Positions 33,667 to 42,561 of a stretch of DNA of 64,000 nucleotides are shown one piece after another. The position numbers were made by a program, and so were the translations under genes. Position 1 is the stretch's first letter; the number at the start of each line of letters is the position of its first letter. Below the pieces are notes generated by a model. It was given only the letters and a program-made list of their open reading frames with translations. It was not told the DNA's origin and ran no database searches. The DNA comes from Rhodococcus oxybenzonivorans (lineage in GTDB: Bacteria; Actinomycetota; Actinomycetes; Mycobacteriales; Mycobacteriaceae). The DNA lies in the NCBI RefSeq assembly GCF_003130705.1, contig NZ_CP021354.1, positions 1,798,001-1,862,000 of the forward strand, in the 5' to 3' direction.

Positions 33667-34914
33667 ATGGGCGAGGGGCAACCGATCGATCCAGCCAGCA
33701 TGCTGGCCACCCACTTCCCGCGCGACCTCACCGACACGGTGATGAGCGGCGAGTCGGCCACCGTCGTACTCGACATCGCTGGTCACGGTCACTGGACCGT
33801 GTCGATCGACAGCGGTGTCGCAGAACTCCGCAGTGCGGACGGACCTCGCAAGCCCACGTGCACCATCCGGACCGACGCAGACACGCTCGCCGACGTCCTG
33901 ATCGGCCGGCGTAGCGGGGTCGACGCGTTTCTGGACGGCGACCTCGTCACGCGCGGCAGCCTCGCGACCGTGCTTCAAATCGGCGGGGCGTTCGCGCCGG
34001 ACGTCGAGTTGTCGACGCGGCCGCAGTCGCGGGAAGTCGACGCAGGCGGCGTGCGCACGGCCTACCTGGAGGCGGGCCGAGCCGACGCGCCGCCTGTCGT
34101 TCTCCTCCACGGCCTCGGTGCCACCAACGCATCCATGCTCCCGGTGCTGGCCGACCTGGCCGAGGACCACCGCGTCATCGCGCCCGACACCCCCGGGTTC
34201 GGTGCGTCGGAAGCACCGTGCTGGACCTACACCGCCCATCAGCTTTACTCCTGGCTTCGCGCTTTCCTCGATGCGGTCGACGCCCGCGGCGCCGTCGTCG
34301 TCGGCAACTCTCTCGGTGGCCGGCTCGCACTCGAGTTGGCCATGCACGATCCGGAGGCGGTCGCCAAGCTGGTCCTGCTCTGTCCGTCACCGGCGTTCCG
34401 CCGATTCCGGCAGTTGGTACCACTCGTCAAGTTGCTGCCTGTGGATGTGGCGCGCCTACCCGCGGCCCCCGTGCCGCGCCCTGTTGTGATGGCGGGCGTG
34501 AAGGCGATGTTCGCCGACCCGAGCCGAGTGCCACAGAGCTGGTTCGACGCTGCCGTCGACGAATTCGAGATTGCCATGAGCTCCGGTGCTCACCGTCGCG
34601 CTGCGCTGTCGGCCTTGTTCAACATCTACACCGAGGAAGCGTTCGGCGATACCGGGTTCTGGGGACGACTCCCCAACCTTCGGACACCCGCGTTGTTCCT
34701 GTGGGGAAGCGAGGACCGGCTCGTTCCGGCCAGCTTCGCTCGCCACGTCAGCGAGGCGATGCCTACCGCGGAATCGGTGGTGATTCCTAATTGCGGGCAC
34801 GTTCCTCAGCTGGAGCTGCCCGCTCTGACGATGCAACTGGTCCGCGAATTCCTGAGCTCGGGGCGCACTCCGAACGCGCAGGCGTCGACCGAGTATGACT
34901 TGGCTCTGGGCTGA
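33667..34914 (+). CDS. SCP2-like domain fused to alpha/beta hydrolase
   Basis: A 415-residue protein. Residues about 10-115 look like an SCP2/sterol-carrier domain (VVLDIAGHGHWTVSIDSGVA ... CTIRTDADTLADVLIGRRSG, DAFLDGDLVTRG). Residues about 125-400 are an alpha/beta hydrolase with oxyanion HGLG, nucleophile elbow GNSLGG, acid in WGSEDRLVP and His in NCGHVPQLE. The fusion suggests a lipid or sterol-like ester captured by the front domain and cleaved by the hydrolase. AGGAAGAGCC precedes the ATG. It stands alone; no regulator is adjacent except WhiB3 divergently. Substrate unknown. Confidence 0.85.
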   Translation: MGEGQPIDPASMLATHFPRDLTDTVMSGESATVVLDIAGHGHWTVSIDSGVAELRSADGPRKPTCTIRTDADTLADVLIGRRSGVDAFLDGDLVTRGSLATVLQIGGAFAPDVELSTRPQSREVDAGGVRTAYLEAGRADAPPVVLLHGLGATNASMLPVLADLAEDHRVIAPDTPGFGASEAPCWTYTAHQLYSWLRAFLDAVDARGAVVVGNSLGGRLALELAMHDPEAVAKLVLLCPSPAFRRFRQLVPLVKLLPVDVARLPAAPVPRPVVMAGVKAMFADPSRVPQSWFDAAVDEFEIAMSSGAHRRAALSALFNIYTEEAFGDTGFWGRLPNLRTPALFLWGSEDRLVPASFARHVSEAMPTAESVVIPNCGHVPQLELPALTMQLVREFLSSGRTPNAQASTEYDLALG

Positions 34915-35179
34915 GCTCGGGCACTCTCCCGCATCAATACCAGCGGCCAGGTGTATCGCGCATCCGCTGACCGATCGTGCGGTCGGCATGGCCACCGGCA
35001 ATATCGGCAAGCATGCGGGAGCGCGTGACGACCCGCACGTCCCACCACGGCGGGCGACATGCTTGGCCACGCGGTTGTGCCACATGGGTTTCGCCGTCAC
35101 TAACGGGTGATCTTGTCGGTCGAGCCGGCGAAGCGCCGGACGTTCCTGCAGTTTCCTGACAGTAAACAACGCTGCTAGG

Positions 35180-35854
35180 ATGCGGGACGTGACGACTCGA
35201 CCGGAGACCGGGGTTCACCGCGACACGGGTGATCCCGCGCCCGTCGAGCGTGAGGTGCCGTCCGATACGCCGACGGGCCCTGATCTCGAGAAGGTGATCG
35301 GCAAGCAGGTGCGCGCGCTCCGCAAGGCCAGTGGGCTTTCCGTGGGGGACATGGCGGCAAAAGTCGGGATCTCGAAGGCGATGTTGTCGAAGATCGAAAA
35401 CTCGCAGACCTCGTGCAGTCTGTCGACGTTGGCGCGGCTGGCGGCGGGACTGGACGTACCCGTGACCTCACTCTTCCGGGGTGCGGACGCTGCCCGCGAC
35501 GCCGTGTACGTGGAGGCGGGCCACGGTGCGGTCATCGTCGGGCGAGGGACCCGGGTGGGGCATCACTACGAACTTCTCGGCGCACTGCGCGGGCAGCACA
35601 AGCGACTCGAGCCGGTGCTGGTCACACTCACCGACGCCAGCGAGACGTTTCCGCTGTTCCAGCACGCCGGCACCGAACTGCTCTACATGCTCGAGGGTGT
35701 CATGGTTTATGGGCATGGTGAGGCCGAGTACACGCTGCGGCCGGGGGATTCGCTGCTCCTCGACGGTGAAGGTTTGCACGGTCCCAACGATCTCGTGCGG
35801 TTGCCGATCCGATTTCTCGCGGTCACCGCATATCCCGACCACCACGAGGACTGA
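35180..35854 (+). CDS. XRE-HTH/cupin transcriptional regulator
   Basis: A 224-residue regulator. The HTH_3 domain is at residues about 37-95 (VIGKQVRALRKASGLSVGDM, AKVGISKAMLSKIENSQTS), and a cupin domain fills the C-terminal half (HAGTELLYMLEGVMVYGHGE, LRPGDSLLLDGEGLHGP). Such proteins control amine, polyamine and amino-acid catabolism. A GTG at 35189 is another start. It is the first regulator of the amine-utilisation locus and may govern the amt, hutD or demethylase operons. TGACAGTA just upstream (35158-35165) recurs before hutD (38159-38166). Confidence 0.85.
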   Translation: MRDVTTRPETGVHRDTGDPAPVEREVPSDTPTGPDLEKVIGKQVRALRKASGLSVGDMAAKVGISKAMLSKIENSQTSCSLSTLARLAAGLDVPVTSLFRGADAARDAVYVEAGHGAVIVGRGTRVGHHYELLGALRGQHKRLEPVLVTLTDASETFPLFQHAGTELLYMLEGVMVYGHGEAEYTLRPGDSLLLDGEGLHGPNDLVRLPIRFLAVTAYPDHHED

Positions 35855-35910
35855 CACGGTCATCGGACTTTCTACCTTCCTCCGCCTCCGCGCCGGGCGT
35901 AGAGTGGCGG

Positions 35911-36522
35911 TTGGTTCGAAAGGTCGTGGTCACGGTGTTAGCGACAGTTCAGATAGCGTCCGACGACGGGTCCGCGCTGCCCTTCGATCGTCTGGAGCCG
36001 GTTTACCTGGCCACCGCGGGCGCGATCGGTGTCTACTACTTCGACTACGGCACCGATGCGCGGATGAGCTCGGACGAGCTCGGCGACTTCTACCTCATTC
36101 AGATCCCGCTGTCGGGTACGGCCCGAATTACCTCTGGCGCTGAGGAGTTCGATTCGACGATGTCGGTCGCGTCGATTCTGCAGCCGGGGCGCCCCGCGAC
36201 CATGCAGTGGCATGAAGGGCAAACTCAGCTGATCATCCGGCTGGCGCGCGAAGGTCTCGAGGAGCACTTGGAGGAAATCCTGGGAAGCCCTCTCGCTGAA
36301 CCCCTGATATTCGAACCGCAGATGGAACTCGGAAGCCCCGCAATCCGCGGCTGGCGTGAGGCGGTCGAACTTCTGGAGCACGAGGTGGCGAATCATGATC
36401 CGATGACTGCAGATTCGGCCGCCATGGAGGAATTCGACACGATCTTGCTGAGTCAGTTCCTGTCCGCTCAGCCGAACAACTACAGCGCGAGGCTGCGGAG
36501 TCTGGCTCAGAGTCTGACCTAG
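35911..36522 (+). pseudogene. AraC-type sensor domain without DNA-binding half
   Basis: A 203-codon frame (TTG start, or internal GTG codons near 35929) corresponding to the N-terminal ligand-binding cupin of AraC/XylS regulators (LIQIPLSGTARITSGAEEFD, MSVASILQPGRPATMQWHEG, LIIRLAREGLEEHLEEILG, ending QFLSAQPNNYSARLRS). In full-length members a 100-residue double HTH follows. Here the frame stops at SLAQSLT and the ammonium transporter gene begins nearby on the other strand. No HTH was found in other frames. It is probably a truncated gene, unless it works as a free sensor. Confidence 0.65.
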
Positions 36523-36591
36523 CTGATCACACGGTGGCCCTGCCTCGCGGAGTGCTGCGGGGTAGGGCCACCGGCTGTGTCGCGACCGGGA

Positions 36592-37947
36592 TCAGGCCTT
36601 CGCGGGGTCCGCCGCCCTGGTCGTGATTGCTTCCGCACCGAGTACCGCGTCGGTGCCGTGTTTCGAGGCGCCGGTCAGGCCGACGGCATCGAGTACGTAG
36701 GCCGTCTCGCCGTGCACGGACACGTCGAGGCCGTCGTATTCGCTGTCCTGGTCGGCGCGGATGCCCATGAACTTCTTCAGTGCCGCGGCGATCACCAGCG
36801 TGACGATGAAGCAGTAGCCGACAACGGCTGCCACGGCAACACATTGGCGCCACAGCACGTCGACACCGCCGCCGTAGAAGAGTCCCGCGGCGCCGCTGGG
36901 TGCGGCCGGATCTGCGAGGAATCCGATCAAAACAGTGCCGAGGATGCCGCCGACGAGGTGCACGCCGACGACGTCGAGCGCATCGTCGTAGCCGAGCCGG
37001 TACTTCCAGGACACCGCGAAGCAGCAGACTGCGCCGGCAGCGCCTCCGACGACCAGAGCGCCGAGCGGTGACACGGCGCCACAGGCGGGTGTGATGGCGA
37101 CCAGTGCTGCGATCAGACCCGACGCGGCGCCCAGCGACGTGGCGTGGCCTTCACGCAGTTTCTCGACGGCCAGCCAGGCGCAGATGCCCGCGCACGCCGC
37201 GGCGACGGTGTTGAGAATGACGACGGACGCGCTGTTTCCGGCGGAGAGCGCCGAGCCGCCGTTGAATCCGAACCAGCCGAAGAACAGGATGCCGGCGCCG
37301 AGCATGGTCAGGGGAAGGCTGTGCGGGCGGGGCGAGACGGGGAACGTCTTGCGGGCCCCGAGGACCAGGACGACGGCGAGAGCAGCCACGCCGGCGTTGA
37401 TGTGCACGGCGGTGCCGCCGGCGAAGTCGATCGCGCCGAGGGTGTTGGCGATCCATCCGCCGATCACCGATCCGTCGGCGGAGTCGAACGCGAACACCCA
37501 GTGGGCGACGGGGAAGTAGACGAACGTTGTCCACAGTCCGGCGAACAGCATCCAGGCGCCGAATCTCATCCGGTCGGCCAGCGCACCCGAGATGAGTGCC
37601 ACGGTGATGCCGGCGAACAACAGCTGGAAGCCTGAGATCAACGCGGGCGGCAGTCCGGGTTCGGCCGGCGCCTCCAGCAGCGCGCTGGAGCCGAAGAACT
37701 CGAGAGGGTCGCCGAGGAGGCCGAGACCGCCGAGGGAGTTGCCCAGCACGGCGGAGTAGCCGAACACGATCCACAGCACGCCGACGACGGCGAATGCGCC
37801 GAACGTCATCATGGCCATGTTGAGCGTATTGCGCACGCTGACCATTCCGCCGTAGAACATGGCCAGGCCCGGCACCATGAGGCTCACTGCCGTGAAGGCC
37901 GCCAGAATCCAGGCAGTGTCTGCCGCAGCGACTGCTGCTTCGTTCAT
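36592..37947 (-). CDS. amt: Ammonium transporter
   Basis: A 451-residue Amt/Rh-type membrane protein with eleven hydrophobic segments. Typical stretches include DTAWILAAFTAVSLMVPGLA, FYGGMVSVRNTLN, FAGLWTTFVYFPVAHWVF, IDFAGGTAVHINAG with the pore-lining His, FGFNGGSAL, and DDALDVVGVHLVGGILGT with the second His. Start ATG 37947 (NEAAVAAADTAW) is preferred to the longer in-frame version. It is divergent from hutD with a 239-base spacer bearing a long-spaced inverted repeat. It should return or import ammonium released by amine breakdown. No PII gene is adjacent. Confidence 0.93.
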   Translation of the reverse strand: MNEAAVAAADTAWILAAFTAVSLMVPGLAMFYGGMVSVRNTLNMAMMTFGAFAVVGVLWIVFGYSAVLGNSLGGLGLLGDPLEFFGSSALLEAPAEPGLPPALISGFQLLFAGITVALISGALADRMRFGAWMLFAGLWTTFVYFPVAHWVFAFDSADGSVIGGWIANTLGAIDFAGGTAVHINAGVAALAVVLVLGARKTFPVSPRPHSLPLTMLGAGILFFGWFGFNGGSALSAGNSASVVILNTVAAACAGICAWLAVEKLREGHATSLGAASGLIAALVAITPACGAVSPLGALVVGGAAGAVCCFAVSWKYRLGYDDALDVVGVHLVGGILGTVLIGFLADPAAPSGAAGLFYGGGVDVLWRQCVAVAAVVGYCFIVTLVIAAALKKFMGIRADQDSEYDGLDVSVHGETAYVLDAVGLTGASKHGTDAVLGAEAITTRAADPAKA

Positions 37948-38022
37948 AGTCGTCCACCTTGATCGAGGAGGGCGTGACACCGATGTGTCCGCCTTTGGGA
38001 ATCAATGTCTATCAACAGTGAA

Positions 38023-38083
38023 CCAAAGTGAAGATTGCCGATGTGGTGCGCCGCGTGACGACCATGTAACTGATTCACTTTGG
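38023..38083. promoter_or_regulatory. Spaced inverted repeat CCAAAGTGAA / TTCACTTTGG in the amt-hutD spacer
   Basis: Exact 10-base arms at 38023-38032 and 38074-38083, 51 bases apart start to start, about five helical turns. They lie between the divergent amt and hutD genes, which suggests a looping or paired-site regulator, possibly the XRE-cupin protein. No clear GlnR box was found. Confidence 0.5.
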
Positions 38084-38186
38084 CTATGCGCGAATTCGCG
38101 CGAAAGGGGGCGTGGACGAGTGGCAAATTGGACGCACGATCTATTAACGATTGTATCGTGACAGTAGACGCTCGTGGCGAGAGATC

Positions 38187-38738
38187 GTGATCGCAGTGCG
38201 GGAGGCCCGCATCATCCGGCGAGCGGATTACCGGACCACTCAATGGGCCAACGGCGCGGGCACCACCCCGGAGATCGCCGCCGGTGCCGTGTCTCGGTGG
38301 CGGTTCAGCGTCGCGACGCTCGAGGCGAATTCGACGTTCTCATCGTTTCCCGGGGTGGATCGGATCTTCACGGTGATCGGCGACCATCCCGCGTCACTCG
38401 ACCTCGGCGACGGCCCCACCCTGATTCCGCGCCTCAGTCCGACGGCCTTCGCCGGCGAGTGCAGCCCCGACTGCGTGACGGAGGGGCCGACCGGGGCGTT
38501 CAACGTCATGGTCGACAGGTCCACCACGGCCGCGTCCGTGGGCATCGTCGACATCGGAGCGGCGCAGGCCGTGACCGCCGACGGGCGCCTGGCCGCCCTC
38601 GTGCTGGTCCTCGTTGGGCGGCTGACGACGGACCTCGGTTCCGTCGGCCCGGGCGCCTGCCTCCTCGTCGAGCAAGGGTCGGTGCGGCTGTCCGGGCAGG
38701 CGTCTGTCGCGGTGGCGGAGATCCTCGACCGCACGTGA
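38187..38738 (+). CDS. hutD: HutD/Ves-family cupin protein
   Basis: A 183-residue HutD-family double-cupin protein. The family opening ARIIRRADYRTTQWANGAGT, the WRFSVATLEANSTFSSFPG segment and DRIFTVIGD are all present. HutD occurs with histidine-utilisation and related nitrogen operons and is thought to limit a pathway intermediate; its ligand is debated. GTG 38187 is chosen because GGCGAGAG lies just before it; an upstream in-frame start at 38151 is possible. It is divergent from amt. Confidence 0.8.
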   Translation: MIAVREARIIRRADYRTTQWANGAGTTPEIAAGAVSRWRFSVATLEANSTFSSFPGVDRIFTVIGDHPASLDLGDGPTLIPRLSPTAFAGECSPDCVTEGPTGAFNVMVDRSTTAASVGIVDIGAAQAVTADGRLAALVLVLVGRLTTDLGSVGPGACLLVEQGSVRLSGQASVAVAEILDRT

Positions 38739-38782
38739 GTGGCAAGGCATGCGGGGGCACACCTTTCGACTCATCTGAGAAA

Positions 38783-39359
38783 TCACCGTGCGGTAGAAAG
38801 TATTCGGCGTAGCCGCTCGATCGCGCGTTCGGTTGCGGGGCGGTCCTTCGCGATCAGCTGGTGCATGATGAATCCCTCGATCGCCGAGTACACCAGCAGG
38901 GTCAGGTCTTCGTCGGCGGTGATGCCCAGGCGGGTCAGCGCCTGCGACGTCGCCTCGATGTACTTGGCGTACAGGAGTTTACGTGTGGGTCGAGGCGTGG
39001 GCTTCGCCGGGACTCGAGCATCAGTTCGTACTGGAAGACCCCGAGGTCGGGGTCGCGGGCGACGAGGTCGGTGAGGTGTTCGACGACGTGGTCGAGCGAC
39101 GAGCCGGCGGCGATGTCGGCGAATACGCTCGCACTCTTGTCGAGCGCGTACCGGAGCGCGGCGTCGAGGAGGGCGTCCGTCGACCCGGCGCGCTGCGCAG
39201 GACGGCCTCGTCCGAGACGCCGGCCTCCCGGGCGACAGCCTGCGTCGTCAGCCCGCGCAGGCCGTCGCGGGCGATCACGGAGACCGTCGCGAGAACGAGG
39301 TCGAGATCCACCTGATCGCTGTGGGGCGTCGTCCGCCGCCGTCCGTCGGTGAGCGTCAC
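38783..39359 (-). pseudogene. TetR-family gene with at least two frameshifts
   Basis: The N-terminal HTH is read from GTG 39359 (VTLTDGRRR, VLATVSVIARDGLRGLTTQA, VAREAGVSDEAVLRS). The core continues in a second frame (ALLDAALRYALDKSASVFAD, HVVEHLTDLVARDPDLGVFQ), and the end in a third (YAKYIEATSQALTRLGITAD, YSAIEGFIMHQLIAKDRPAT) to a stop at 38783-38785. Joined, these make an ordinary TetR protein of about 190 residues. The start overlaps the stop of the demethylase gene (GTGA), so it was the last gene of that operon. Either the gene is dead or two base calls are wrong. Confidence 0.8.
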
Positions 39360-40354
39360 AGTTCGACATTCCCGTGGGTCAGCAGCCATCTCATGCCGGG
39401 TTCCCGGGTGCGGCTGATGCCCTTGTACTCGGCCATGTCCACCGGAAGGTCCTCGAGCACCCGGTACAGTCGTTCGCCCCATTCCGGAACCGACGCGACG
39501 TCCCGGAACGGGAGCAGATACGTTCGGATCAGGAACATGACGGCACCGGAGTGAGCGAGCCGGATGAGATGCTGCACTTCGGTTCTCAGGAACAGGCGGT
39601 CCCCGACCTCGTCGAGCGGGCCGTCGGCGAGGGTGCGCCGGTCCTTGCCCCACTCGGGGTAGGTCTCGGTCGACGTGTCGAGTTTGCCGTCGACGGTCAG
39701 CGTCCAGTTGGTGCGCCGGTAGCTCTGGCCGGGTTCGAGCCGCATCAGGAAGTTGTGGGCGCGGGTGATGATGTTCTCGCTGTGAATACGTGGGACGGGG
39801 CCGTGGATCTCGAGGAAGCTCATGCCCACGTCGAATCCGAAGGACCAGTCCGCCGCGAACGTCACCAGACCTGCGTCACCCCACAGTTCGCCCTCACGCT
39901 GATCGAGCAGCACGACGTCCTCCTGGATCTGGCCGCAGATGTACACCAGCGGCTGCGCCGGCAACGTGTCGAGGTCGCCGAACACGAAAGTGTGTTCGAT
40001 GCCGAGGAGGTCGTTCTTCCAGTACCACCCGACCCCGCGCCGTGCGAGTGTCATGGTGTCGGGGTATTCGTCGGCGAGGGTGCGCATCAGCGTGAGCATC
40101 GCGTCCCAGGCGGCGGGGACCATGTGGGGCAGGCATTGGTGCCGCGACGGATCCTCCGCCAGGATGCGCTCGCGTTCGGCGCGTTCCCGGTGGTAGTGGG
40201 CGTCGATGGCGATGCGGGTGTCACCCCAGCTGCCGGCCACGGTGTCGGTCGAGTGTCCGGCCGGCTCGACGTTGGTGCTGTAGCGGTACTGATCGCGCGG
40301 AAAGGGGAACGGAAAGCGCGCGATGCGGTCGGCACGCGAGTCGGTGGTTGTCAC
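39356..40354 (-). CDS. Haem-dependent oxidative N-demethylase, DUF3445 family
   Basis: A 332-residue DUF3445 protein (FPFPFPRDQYRYSTNVEPAG, AAWDAMLTLMRTLADEYPDT, VYICGQIQEDVVLL, WSFGFDVGMSFLEIHGPVPR, RRTNWTLTVDGKLD, RTEVQHLIRL-HSGAVMFLIRTYLLP). This family includes the haem oxidative N-demethylase (HODM), and related proteins form dimethylamine monooxygenase. The start is GTG 40354, overlapping the reductase stop. The operon order cupin, small partner, reductase, DUF3445 fits a multi-part amine N-demethylase using NAD(P)H and O2. A likely substrate is dimethylamine, giving methylamine for the pathway at 42.5-48.1 kb; that is inference. Confidence 0.85.
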   Translation of the reverse strand: MTTTDSRADRIARFPFPFPRDQYRYSTNVEPAGHSTDTVAGSWGDTRIAIDAHYHRERAERERILAEDPSRHQCLPHMVPAAWDAMLTLMRTLADEYPDTMTLARRGVGWYWKNDLLGIEHTFVFGDLDTLPAQPLVYICGQIQEDVVLLDQREGELWGDAGLVTFAADWSFGFDVGMSFLEIHGPVPRIHSENIITRAHNFLMRLEPGQSYRRTNWTLTVDGKLDTSTETYPEWGKDRRTLADGPLDEVGDRLFLRTEVQHLIRLAHSGAVMFLIRTYLLPFRDVASVPEWGERLYRVLEDLPVDMAEYKGISRTREPGMRWLLTHGNVEL

Positions 40355-41325
40355 AGATCCAGCTCCAATCGGTCTCCTGCGGAACGTGATACGCACGGCA
40401 TCATCGATTCTCCGGCGGCCTTCTCCTCGGCGGTGAGGAACAGGTCGCGGTGCTCGATCTCGCCGCCGCGAACCGACAGCCGGCATTCGCCGCACACCCC
40501 CTGGCGGCAGAGGTTCGGAACCTTGATTCCCCGGTCCAGCAACGCCTCGAGGAGGCTGGTTCCCGAGGGCACGGGGACGATCATTCCGCTGCGCCCGAGC
40601 TTGGCGGCGAAGGGTGCCCCGTCGGCCAGCGGGCCCGCCCCGAACGCCTCCGAGTGCACGCGCCCCGGTGGCCAGCCGCAGTCGCGGGCCCACGCGGCCA
40701 CCGCCGCGATCATCGGCGCCGGCCCACACGTGTAGACGTGGGTGCCGAGTGGCTGGTCCGCCAGTGCGGGGATGAGGCGGTCGGCGAGTTCTCCGGGCGT
40801 CGAGACGGTGATCATCCGGTCGCCGCACAGCGCCGCCAATTCGTCGGCGTGCGCCCCACACTGCTCGCGGAAGGAGTAGATCACGTCGAACGAGCGACCC
40901 CACTCGAGGGCGGCCCGAACGTGCGACAGGATCGGCGTGACGCCGATTCCACCCGCGATCAGGAGGTGATGCCGAGCTGTGAGCACGGGAGCGAATGCGC
41001 TGCGCGGACGGCTCGCCCGGATCATCTGTCCCGGCTGGAGGTCGTGGATCCAGCGCGATCCACCGCGGCCGTTCTCGTCGAGCCGGACCGAGATCGCATA
41101 GTGGTCCGGCTCGATCGAGGGGCCGGTGAGCGAGTAGGAATTGTGTCGACCCTCGGCCCAATTGACGGTGATGTGGCTGCCGGGGGTGAACGACGGCAGG
41201 GGGCGGCCCGCCGGGTCCGCGAGCACGATGTGCCGGATGCCCGGGCACAGCAGCCGTGCCTCGCGCACCGTCAGAGTGAGCCCTCCGGTGATCTCGCCCG
41301 CAACTGTTTCGAGGGCCGTGGTCAT
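40351..41325 (-). CDS. Phthalate-dioxygenase-reductase-type flavoprotein
   Basis: A 324-residue reductase. The order is FMN domain (HNSYSLTGPS, GRGGSRWIHD), NAD domain (LLIAGGIGVTPILSH, VYTCGPAPMI), then a C-terminal plant-type [2Fe-2S] domain (CRQGVCGECRLSV plus a later CVS). This is the PDR arrangement. Both ends overlap neighbours: ATGA with the small partner upstream and GTGA with the DUF3445 gene downstream, so the three are made in step. It should pass electrons from NAD(P)H to the haem N-demethylase. Confidence 0.9.
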   Translation of the reverse strand: MTTALETVAGEITGGLTLTVREARLLCPGIRHIVLADPAGRPLPSFTPGSHITVNWAEGRHNSYSLTGPSIEPDHYAISVRLDENGRGGSRWIHDLQPGQMIRASRPRSAFAPVLTARHHLLIAGGIGVTPILSHVRAALEWGRSFDVIYSFREQCGAHADELAALCGDRMITVSTPGELADRLIPALADQPLGTHVYTCGPAPMIAAVAAWARDCGWPPGRVHSEAFGAGPLADGAPFAAKLGRSGMIVPVPSGTSLLEALLDRGIKVPNLCRQGVCGECRLSVRGGEIEHRDLFLTAEEKAAGESMMPCVSRSAGDRLELDL

Positions 41326-41858
41326 GGCAGTTCCTCCGAGTCGGCTCGATATCCCAGGTAGGTGCTGTGGCGCCGGGAGTAGTGGTAGTAGACGGTGAGT
41401 TCGGCGGAACAACCCCCGCACGGTGTCCGGCCGCCGACGGCTACCGGCACGGAGGGCGACGTGGTGTGGCAGTGCGCGCAAAACACGTCGCGCACCGAGG
41501 CGTCAGGGTGGATGATCTCGGCGATCTCGGCGGGCACCGCGCCCGCGGCGATCAGCCGAGCGCGCACTGCCCCGACCATGTGTTCGGGGCCCGCGACGAC
41601 GAACCGCCACCCGATGCGCGCCTCGGTCAGCAGTTCGTCGAGCCCGCCGAACCCGGATCCGACCCCGGCGTCGACGATCACGATGCAAGTGGGAATGGGT
41701 GTCACCCGCCCGGACAGTTCGCGGAGGACCTGCATGCTGACCGAGCGGTCCGCGATGAGTACGTAACGGGTGACAAGAGCGCCCGCCGCGAGGTCGTCGA
41801 CGGCCGAGGAGTCGGATCGCCAGCGGGGGACGCTGGTCGATCTCATCGATACCGCCAT
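41322..41858 (-). CDS. Small partner protein of the N-demethylase operon (DmmA-like)
   Basis: A 178-residue protein with a flavodoxin- or reductase-like front (YVLIADRSVSMQVLRELSG, GWRFVVAGPEHMVGAVRARL) and a C-terminal metal-binding section: FCAHCHTTSP and TPCGGCSAEL, a zinc-ribbon-like or rubredoxin-like CxxC pair. It ends YHYSRRHSTYLGYRADSEEL. Genes of this type accompany dimethylamine monooxygenase reductases. The exact task is unclear: electron relay or assembly. It overlaps the reductase gene by four bases and follows the cupin gene by six. Confidence 0.75.
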   Translation of the reverse strand: MAVSMRSTSVPRWRSDSSAVDDLAAGALVTRYVLIADRSVSMQVLRELSGRVTPIPTCIVIVDAGVGSGFGGLDELLTEARIGWRFVVAGPEHMVGAVRARLIAAGAVPAEIAEIIHPDASVRDVFCAHCHTTSPSVPVAVGGRTPCGGCSAELTVYYHYSRRHSTYLGYRADSEELP

Positions 41859-41864
41859 CGCGGA

Positions 41865-42248
41865 TCAGGGAGCGAAGGAGCGGTGGCCGACGAAGTAGGC
41901 CAGTGCGCGGTCGGGGGTGGTGAAGCGGATACGCGAGCCCTTCGGGAAAAAGATCGCGTCCTTCGCCTTCGCCACTTCGACCTGGCCGGTGTCGAGGTTC
42001 TCGAGGGTGAACTCCCCTTCGAGGACCACCTTCATCTCGTCGTAGGCGTAGTAGTAGTCGAGCGGGGCGTCGGTGCGCTCGAGTTCGAAGTAGCCGGCCG
42101 ACATCTCTGATCCGTCCGGGTTGGAAAAGACATCGTCGATGTATCCCTTGGTGCCCGGGTAGTCCGAGACCGGCATCTGCGGCAGGTTCTCGTGGAATCC
42201 GGCGGTGACACGGAACGGGACGGCTGTGGGCTTGTCGGTCGTGGTCAT
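41865..42248 (-). CDS. Cupin protein (EutQ-like)
   Basis: A 127-residue single cupin (YYYAYDEMKVVLEGEFTLEN, AKAKDAIFFPKGSRIRFTTP). It resembles small cupins found with ethanolamine or amine utilisation operons. It is the first gene of the minus-strand N-demethylase operon. The 313-base spacer to the divergent oxidoreductase (42249-42561) contains no gene but several TGAAAC/GTTTCA words (42396, 42471, 42502). Role unknown: metal-dependent enzyme or small-molecule sensor. Confidence 0.75.
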   Translation of the reverse strand: MTTTDKPTAVPFRVTAGFHENLPQMPVSDYPGTKGYIDDVFSNPDGSEMSAGYFELERTDAPLDYYYAYDEMKVVLEGEFTLENLDTGQVEVAKAKDAIFFPKGSRIRFTTPDRALAYFVGHRSFAP

Positions 42249-42561
42249 GGGATCTCCCTGGAGGCGTGGGGACTGGGTTCGCGATCTCCTCGGTATGAAA
42301 CGAGGGGTAGCAACAGGAAACCACAGGACATATTTCGCCGACGTAAATCAATCCGGCGGTGCTGAAAACATACAGATCAGCGCAGTGGTCCTATTTGAAA
42401 CCGCATATGAGTGTCGGTATTTGGTGACGCATCAACAACGTTGCCGTAATGCGATCGACATAGTAGAACTGTTTCATAGTGAAGAACGTTGGTTCATGAG
42501 GTGAAACAACCCGCTACCCAAGCCGCAGCGCCCGAACATCCGGCCGAATGAAGGAAGCAAC

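Noticed and set aside
37948..38186. GlnR box before amt
   Set aside because: No convincing GTnAC-N6-GAAAC arrangement; only the spaced inverted repeat is clear.
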